A DNA stretch of 10,210 bases from Deltaproteobacteria bacterium. GTDB taxonomy: Bacteria > Desulfobacterota > GWC2-55-46. Numbering within the stretch: the stretch's first letter is position 1; the number at the start of each line of letters is the position of its first letter. Location: the NCBI GenBank assembly GCA_021825035.1, contig JAKAIQ010000061.1, positions 1-10,210 of the forward strand. The letters are read 5' to 3'. Shown piece by piece: positions 5,648-10,210 of the stretch. Under the pieces are notes generated by a model, which was not told where the DNA came from, ran no database searches, and saw only the letters and a list, made by a program, of their open reading frames with translations. The position numbers and the translations under genes are program-made.

Positions 5648-7522
5648 TTGGATATTCCGGTATTGGAGGTCAAGGACCTCAAGACTTATTTCAGGACCCA
5701 GCGCGGTATCGCTAAGGCCGTGGACGGCGTTTCCTTCAGCATACCTGAAGGCTCCACCTTCGCCCTCGTGGGCGAGTCCGGATGTGGCAAGTCCCTGACC
5801 GCCCTTTCGATAATTCAGCTCGTCCCCGGGCCTTCGGGCTTCCAGGCCGGAGGGGAGATACTCCTTAAAGGCAGGCCGATAACGAGATTGACCGAGCATG
5901 GCAAGAGGGAGATAAGAGGCAATAAGGTATCCATGATATTCCAGGAGCCGATGACGTCGCTAAATCCGGTATTTACCGTCGGCTACCAGACCGCCGAGAC
6001 GATAAGGCTGCATCGGAAAAAATCCGCGGCTGAAGCCAGGGCCGCGGCCATAGAGATGTTCGGAAAAGTCGGCCTTCCGGAGCCGCAAGCTCTTTTCGAC
6101 GAATACCCGCACAGACTTTCAGGCGGCATGCGTCAGAGGGTCATGATAGCCATGGCCCTTGCCTGCAAGCCTGACCTCCTCATAGCGGACGAGCCTACGA
6201 CCGCCCTTGACGTCACGATACAGGATCAGATAATCAGACTCATAAAGGAACTGAAGGATTCGATGAAAATGGCGGTGCTCCTCATAACCCATAACCTCGC
6301 GCTCGTGTACCGGAACGCCGAGAACGTCTGCGTCATGTACGCCGGAAAGGTCGCGGAGATGACCTCTACGGATGAACTTTTCCGGAATCCCATGCACCCG
6401 TACACGGTAAAGCTTCTACGCTCGATGCCGGGTTACGAAAAAAGAGGCCTCATGCTCGACACCATTCCCGGAAGCGTTCCCCCGGCTACGAACTACCCCG
6501 TCGGATGCCGCTTCGCCGGAAGGTGCCCAAGAGAGATGGCCGGCTGTGCCACGATAAAGCCGGCGCTTGCGGAGCGCGCGGCAGGCCACTTCGTATCTTG
6601 CCATCTCCATGATTCGAGTTTCATGAGCAAGCCCTGTTCAAAGCCCATAATGTGCGAGCCCGACAAAGTGCCTCCTGCCCCAGCGCTAAATGCCATAAAA
6701 AAACCGCTTCTCGACGTAAGAAACCTCAAGACGTACTACACGGTAAGAAAGGGGCTTTTCAAGAGAGTGAAGGGTTACGTCAGGGCCGTTGACGGCATAG
6801 ACCTTTCAGTGCGCAAAGGCATGACTCTCGCCCTCGTGGGCGAGTCCGGATGCGGCAAGACCACGGCCGGCAAATCGATAATAAGGCTCATAAGACCGGA
6901 TAGCGGCGAGATAGTCTTCAACGGCGAAAACATAGCAAGCCTCGGCGAACGGGCGCTCAGGCCGATGCGCTCCAGGGCGCAGATAATATTTCAGGACCCT
7001 TACTCGTCGCTCAATCCGAGGATGATGATAAAAGACGCCATTGAAGAGGGCCTCAAGACCCTCAAGCCCGACCTCGACAGGGCCGCACGGCTCGACAAGA
7101 CAGCCCGCGTGCTCGAGCGCGTTGGTCTCGCGCCGGAGATGATGCACAGGTATCCTCACGAGTTCTCAGGCGGTCAGCGCCAGCGGATAGGCATAGCAAG
7201 GGCGCTTGCCGTCGACCCTGAGTTCATAATTTGCGACGAGGCGGTAAGCGCCCTTGACGTCTCCGTCCAGGCCCAGATATTGAACCTCTTGAAATCCATC
7301 CAGAGGGAGTCCGGCATATCGTACCTCTTCATAACGCACGACCTTGCCGTCGTAGAATACATAGCCGATGAAATAGCGGTAATGTACATGGGCAAGATTG
7401 TCGAGCGCGGCACAACCGATGCTGTGTTCTCCAACCCCGTCCATAACTACACTAAAAAACTTTTAAGCGCTATCCCGACACTACCGCCCGGCATGTCGTG
7501 GAAGCTGCCGGGCAAAATGTGA
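5648..7522 (+). CDS. Fused dual-domain peptide ABC transporter ATPase (DppD+DppF / YejF type)
   Basis: Both ATPases of the importer are in one 624-residue chain, as in YejF or GsiA. Domain 1 has Walker A G-E-S-G-C-G-K-S (42-49), Q-loop Gln99, signature L-S-G-G (157-160), Walker B ending D-E (181-182) and switch His215. Domain 2 repeats these: Walker A 398-405, Gln449, F-S-G-G-Q (506-510), D-E (530-531) and His564. All catalytic residues are intact in both halves. After domain 1 comes an Oligo_HPY segment (about 248-320) with Cys287, Cys293, Cys300 and Cys318. This four-cysteine arrangement is associated with a [4Fe-4S] cluster in Opp/Dpp ATPases. Two more cysteines (330, 336) are in the linker. 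Domain 2 has only a short Oligo_HPY remnant without cysteines. The start is TTG, with AGAGG about 11 nt upstream; the frame is closed by a stop just before and no other start fits. It begins 21 nt after permease 2 and is last in the operon. Confidence 0.94.
   Translation: MDIPVLEVKDLKTYFRTQRGIAKAVDGVSFSIPEGSTFALVGESGCGKSLTALSIIQLVPGPSGFQAGGEILLKGRPITRLTEHGKREIRGNKVSMIFQEPMTSLNPVFTVGYQTAETIRLHRKKSAAEARAAAIEMFGKVGLPEPQALFDEYPHRLSGGMRQRVMIAMALACKPDLLIADEPTTALDVTIQDQIIRLIKELKDSMKMAVLLITHNLALVYRNAENVCVMYAGKVAEMTSTDELFRNPMHPYTVKLLRSMPGYEKRGLMLDTIPGSVPPATNYPVGCRFAGRCPREMAGCATIKPALAERAAGHFVSCHLHDSSFMSKPCSKPIMCEPDKVPPAPALNAIKKPLLDVRNLKTYYTVRKGLFKRVKGYVRAVDGIDLSVRKGMTLALVGESGCGKTTAGKSIIRLIRPDSGEIVFNGENIASLGERALRPMRSRAQIIFQDPYSSLNPRMMIKDAIEEGLKTLKPDLDRAARLDKTARVLERVGLAPEMMHRYPHEFSGGQRQRIGIARALAVDPEFIICDEAVSALDVSVQAQILNLLKSIQRESGISYLFITHDLAVVEYIADEIAVMYMGKIVERGTTDAVFSNPVHNYTKKLLSAIPTLPPGMSWKLPGKM
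7486..7513 (+). other. Hairpin at the 3' end of the ATPase gene
   Basis: Perfect 8-bp arms GCCCGGCA (7486-7493) and TGCCGGGC (7506-7513) flank a 12-nt loop, overlapping the last codons of the operon. No T-run follows, so it is not a classical terminator. It could protect the mRNA 3' end or simply reflect coding sequence. Confidence 0.35.
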
Positions 7523-7541
7523 CATCGAAGCGAAATTCATA

Positions 7542-7570
7542 TTGACATGACGTGTCATTACAATTAAGAT
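7542..7570 (+). promoter_or_regulatory. sigma70-type promoter of the Wzi-family gene, with overlapping palindrome
   Basis: A perfect -35 TTGACA (7542-7547) and -10 TAAGAT (7565-7570, 4 of 6) are separated by 17 nt. Transcription would start near 7577, giving a leader of about 97 nt that contains a run of eight T (7589-7596). The dyad TGACA-N5-TGTCA (7543-7557) overlaps the -35 box and spacer, a position where a bound repressor would block polymerase. This suggests the Wzi-family gene is controlled separately from the importer. Confidence 0.62.
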
Positions 7571-7673
7571 GTTCATCGGTTGTTATCCTTTTTTTTCAAT
7601 CCCATCAAGGCTCATCTCGAAATAAATCGTCATTGCTTACTTAGGGGTAAAATCCACTCAAAGGTCTCTTAGA

Positions 7674-9191
7674 ATGCCCGTGCTTAGAAAATCTCTATAC
7701 GTATATGTCACTTCGCTCCTATCGATATTTCTTGCCGCCTCTTTCGCGTCTGCCGGCTCATCGGTAAATGTCCCTGTAGAAAGCGGGGTCTACGACGACC
7801 TCGAACGGCTCGAGGTGAAAGGACTCCTGGACACGGCTCTCCTCTCGACACGGCCGTTCGGCGGTCTTGAGGCGGCGCGCCTCATAAGGGAGGCTGAAGA
7901 AAAGGAGGCCTCTTCGACCAAGGACGGGCAGCCTATAATCAGCAGGCTCGAGAGTCAGTTCAAGGACGTGCTCGAAAATCCTGGGGCTAACTACGTTCAA
8001 CCTATTGATACATTCTACATGAGGAGCGTCTACTCCAGCGACGGAAACCCTTATTTCCTGAACGTAAACAACAATGGAGATCGCCTTACCGGCGGAGGGA
8101 ATCTGAGGATAGGGTTAGCCTCGAGCGCAGGGGTCTTCGACACCTTCTCATTCTATCTCAACCCCGAGTACAGGCTCGATGAAAGCGGCGACAGGGGGGC
8201 TCTTGTGCTCGGATACATGACCGTCGATCTTTTTGGCGCAACTCTCGAACTCGGGAGGGATTCAATGTGGTGGGGGCCTGGATATCACGGGGACCTCCTC
8301 CTTACGAATAACGCGCAGCCCTTTGACATGATAAAACTCACCTCGCAACACCCTTTTTTGCTGCCATGGATATTCAAATATATCGGCCTGATAAAGCCGA
8401 CGATATTTCTTACGCATATAGACAAGGACATGAACTACCCGAGGGCCAACATACTCGGCATGAGGCTCGACTTCAAGCCGACCGATCATCTTGAGATCGG
8501 CCTCTCCAGGCTTTTTCTCAACGGAGGACACGGAAGACAGGCGCTTACCCTCTCGGACTGGGCTCAGCTATTCATCGCCTCCAACAGCGCGGAGCATTCA
8601 GGCGGACCGATAGACGGCAGCCAGATGGCCTCCGTTGACGCATCATACGTGTACGTGAATACGAGAAGGTGGATTCCGTTATCAGGTATAAAAGTCTATA
8701 CCGAATGGGGGTTCATAGACTCGCCGGGACTGGCCATTATCCCTACGGGGCGGGGCGACCTTGAAGGGGCCTTCATAGACGAACCTTTCTATCTTGAGAA
8801 TATAGATCTGAGGATCGAGTGGGCGAATACGGCTCACAACGCCAGATATGGCCCGTTGTGGTATTCGAGCTCGTTCTACTCAACAGGCTGGAGATACCTC
8901 GGCAATATCATCGGCCACCATATGGGGCCTGACGCAAAAGACCTCTACGGCAGAGTCCAGTACCATTACATGGAGAAAATTACTGTGGGGGTCGAAAGCG
9001 ACTGGGAGAGGAACGGGTTCCACACCGGAACGCCCGGAGAGAAGATATGGGCAGGAACAGACGTTTCTTACAATCCCACCGACAATATGACACTCATGGT
9101 CGGCGCGGGATTCCAGGATATAAAAGTTTTTAATACGGTTCCAAACTCAGGAGCGGTCTTGCAGGCACAGGCCATGTATTATTTCAGATGA
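7674..9191 (+). CDS. Capsule assembly Wzi family outer-membrane protein
   Basis: Wzi is an outer-membrane beta-barrel that helps attach or organise capsular polysaccharide at the cell surface. The 505-residue product has a Sec signal peptide: R5-K6, hydrophobic 8-24, cleavage likely after A-S-A at 25-27. A short helical segment follows, Y-D-D-L-E-R-L-E-V-K-G-L-L (40-52) with R-P-F-G-G-L-E-A-A-R-L-I (60-71), which often precedes this barrel. The family core is W-W-G-P-G-Y-H-G-D-L-L-L-T-N-N-A-Q-P-F (199-217). The rest alternates polar and hydrophobic residues as in beta-strands, and the chain ends Y-Y-F-R, close to the aromatic C-terminal signal of barrel proteins. AAGGT lies about 8 nt before the ATG. 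It has its own promoter and converges with the GDP-mannose dehydratase gene, supporting a polysaccharide role. Many such homologs lie outside classical K-antigen loci, so the exact polymer is unknown. Confidence 0.85.
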   Translation: MPVLRKSLYVYVTSLLSIFLAASFASAGSSVNVPVESGVYDDLERLEVKGLLDTALLSTRPFGGLEAARLIREAEEKEASSTKDGQPIISRLESQFKDVLENPGANYVQPIDTFYMRSVYSSDGNPYFLNVNNNGDRLTGGGNLRIGLASSAGVFDTFSFYLNPEYRLDESGDRGALVLGYMTVDLFGATLELGRDSMWWGPGYHGDLLLTNNAQPFDMIKLTSQHPFLLPWIFKYIGLIKPTIFLTHIDKDMNYPRANILGMRLDFKPTDHLEIGLSRLFLNGGHGRQALTLSDWAQLFIASNSAEHSGGPIDGSQMASVDASYVYVNTRRWIPLSGIKVYTEWGFIDSPGLAIIPTGRGDLEGAFIDEPFYLENIDLRIEWANTAHNARYGPLWYSSSFYSTGWRYLGNIIGHHMGPDAKDLYGRVQYHYMEKITVGVESDWERNGFHTGTPGEKIWAGTDVSYNPTDNMTLMVGAGFQDIKVFNTVPNSGAVLQAQAMYYFR

Positions 9192-9242
9192 TCTCCCAAA
9201 AATTCTTTTTTGCTTCATTGCAAGGATCTTTAACCTCTTAAC

Positions 9243-9265
9243 CGGCGCGGCCTTGCCCCGCGTCG
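9243..9265. other. GC-rich hairpin between convergent genes
   Basis: An 8-bp stem (CGGCGCGG with CCGCGTCG, one G-U pair) and 7-nt loop lie in the 107-bp gap between two converging genes, where transcription of both should end. Neither side is followed by a T-run, so it does not qualify as an intrinsic terminator. The rest of the gap shows only a small direct repeat, TTAACC-TC-TTAACC (9232-9245). Confidence 0.35.
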
Positions 9266-9298
9266 CCTGTAGAGGCTGTATTATGGATCCTTCATTTG

Positions 9299-10210
9299 CT
9301 ACACGGTCGGCTGAAATTCTTGTTTGATTAAAGATTCTCTTACCCCCTTTATATCTTCTTCCACCATCATCCTTACGAGCTCGTCAAAACCAACCTTCGG
9401 CTTCCATCCAAGTTTATTTTTAGCCTTCGAAGAATTACCGATAAGAAAGTCTACTTCAGCGGGTCTCTTAAGCTTGGGGTCTATAATGACGTATCTTCCC
9501 CAATCAAGCCCGACATATCCAAAGGCGGCCTCCACGAACTCTTTTACGCTGTGAGACTCTTCAGTGGCAATTACGTAATCGTCCGGCTTATCCTGCTGAA
9601 GCATCAGCCACATCGCCTCGACATAATCCCCGGCAAAACCCCAATCACGTTTCGCGTCGAGATTGCCAAGCCTCAGCGAACTTGCAAGGCCAAGCTTAAT
9701 TTTGGCTACGGTATTCGTTATCTTGCGCGTGACGAACTCAAGCCCCCTCCTTGGGGATTCGTGATTAAAAAGTATCCCTGAGCAGGCGTACAGGTTATAG
9801 CTTTCCCTGTAGTTCACTGTAATATAATGACCATAGACCTTTGCGACACCGTACGGACTTCTCGGATGAAACGGCGTCGATTCCTTTTGCGGTGTTTCCT
9901 TGGCCTTGCCGAACATCTCGCTCGATGACGCCTGGTAGAATCTTGCATCGGGTTTTATTTTTTTGACGGATTCGAGTATGCGTGTAGCTCCCATTCCGGT
10001 TATATCCCCGGTAAGGATAGGCTGGTTCCATGAAGTCTGCACGAAGGACTGCCCGGCAAGGTTGTATACTTCAGACGGCTGTATGGACCTCATCGCCTCA
10101 TCAAGGGAGGATTGGTCGGTCAGGTCGCCCTGAATAAGAATCATCTTCTCCCGGAGATGCCTTATCCTGTCGTAGCGCTCAACGCTCGACCTTCGCGCCA
10201 TGCCGAGATC
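9299..10210 (-). CDS. gmd: GDP-mannose 4,6-dehydratase, lacking its N-terminus at the right window edge
   Basis: The enzyme converts GDP-D-mannose to GDP-4-keto-6-deoxy-D-mannose, precursor of GDP-fucose, GDP-rhamnose, GDP-perosamine and related surface sugars. About 303 residues are present. Counting from the internal Met at 10201, visible landmarks are A-R-R-S-S (2-6), G-D-L-T-D (25-29), Y-N-L-A-G-Q-S-F-V (46-54), S-S-S-E-M-F-G with the catalytic S-S-E, S-P-Y-G-V-A-K with the Tyr-x3-Lys pair, N-H-E-S-P-R-R-G and G-N-L-D-A-K-R-D-W-G. All are highly characteristic. The frame continues past 10201 (D-L-G before the Met), and the usual G-x-x-G-x-x-G NAD(P)-binding start is missing. That Met is therefore internal; the true start lies some 30-odd codons beyond the edge. 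It is a cytosolic enzyme of the short-chain dehydrogenase superfamily, and probably the last gene of a leftward sugar-nucleotide or polysaccharide cluster. Confidence 0.95.
   Translation of the reverse strand, partial: DLGMARRSSVERYDRIRHLREKMILIQGDLTDQSSLDEAMRSIQPSEVYNLAGQSFVQTSWNQPILTGDITGMGATRILESVKKIKPDARFYQASSSEMFGKAKETPQKESTPFHPRSPYGVAKVYGHYITVNYRESYNLYACSGILFNHESPRRGLEFVTRKITNTVAKIKLGLASSLRLGNLDAKRDWGFAGDYVEAMWLMLQQDKPDDYVIATEESHSVKEFVEAAFGYVGLDWGRYVIIDPKLKRPAEVDFLIGNSSKAKNKLGWKPKVGFDELVRMMVEEDIKGVRESLIKQEFQPTV

Noticed and set aside
9199..9230. Terminator for the Wzi-family gene at the T6 run near 9205-9210
   Set aside because: No GC-rich stem precedes the T-run; the only nearby dyad is TTGC/GCAA with 4-bp arms.
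9551..9781. Plus-strand frame of 76 codons opposite gmd
   Set aside because: It is antisense to highly conserved gmd motifs, with no ribosome-binding site and no family resemblance.
10199..10201. ATG at 10201 as the true start of gmd
   Set aside because: The frame stays open to the window edge (D-L-G before the Met), and the NAD(P)-binding G-x-x-G-x-x-G segment that must precede A-R-R-S-S is missing.

Overview
This window looks like ordinary chromosome from a Gram-negative bacterium. It carries a lipoprotein signal peptide, a Wzi-type outer-membrane beta-barrel, a ZapA division protein and a 6S RNA. The pairing of zapA, 6S RNA and 5-formyltetrahydrofolate cyclo-ligase is the classic proteobacterial arrangement. 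Frequent ATA (Ile) and AGG/AGA (Arg) codons and an FtsZ-accessory coiled-coil gene in front of zapA argue against an enteric relative. They suggest a lineage around the former Deltaproteobacteria or Nitrospirae. That placement is inference only; no rRNA or other taxonomic marker is present.

Region 1 (1-1079, minus strand) is a housekeeping operon transcribed leftward from a strong sigma70-type promoter (TTGACT, 17 nt, TAATAT). It runs: small ZapB-like coiled-coil protein, zapA, 6S RNA (ssrS, about 184 nt, with its closing stem, terminal-arm stem and central-bubble hairpin all visible), a gap of about 210 bp, then the first 23 codons of 5-formyltetrahydrofolate cyclo-ligase, cut by the window edge.

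Region 2 (1080-7522, plus strand) is an intergenic region with short inverted repeats, then a complete four-gene ABC importer operon of the oligopeptide/dipeptide (Opp/Dpp/Yej) class: a 734-aa family-5 substrate-binding lipoprotein, two inner-membrane permeases and one protein carrying both ATPase domains. All four genes are tightly spaced (2, 16 and 21 nt), so the operon codes for a whole transporter by itself. Peculiarities are the C-terminal membrane anchor on the binding protein, an extra N-terminal membrane helix and a roughly 80-residue external segment in permease 2, and a four-cysteine (probably iron-sulfur) motif only in the first half of the fused ATPase.

Region 3 (7523-10210) contains a plus-strand gene for a Wzi-family capsule-assembly outer-membrane protein with its own promoter (TTGACA, 17 nt, TAAGAT) overlapped by a palindrome. 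Converging on it from the minus strand is GDP-mannose 4,6-dehydratase (gmd), whose 5' end lies beyond the right edge. Together these suggest that a surface-polysaccharide locus begins here and continues to the right.

No mobile elements, CRISPR arrays, tRNAs or rRNAs were seen, and nothing that amounts to a clearly new system. The most interesting points are the transporter architecture, the 6S RNA and the control regions.
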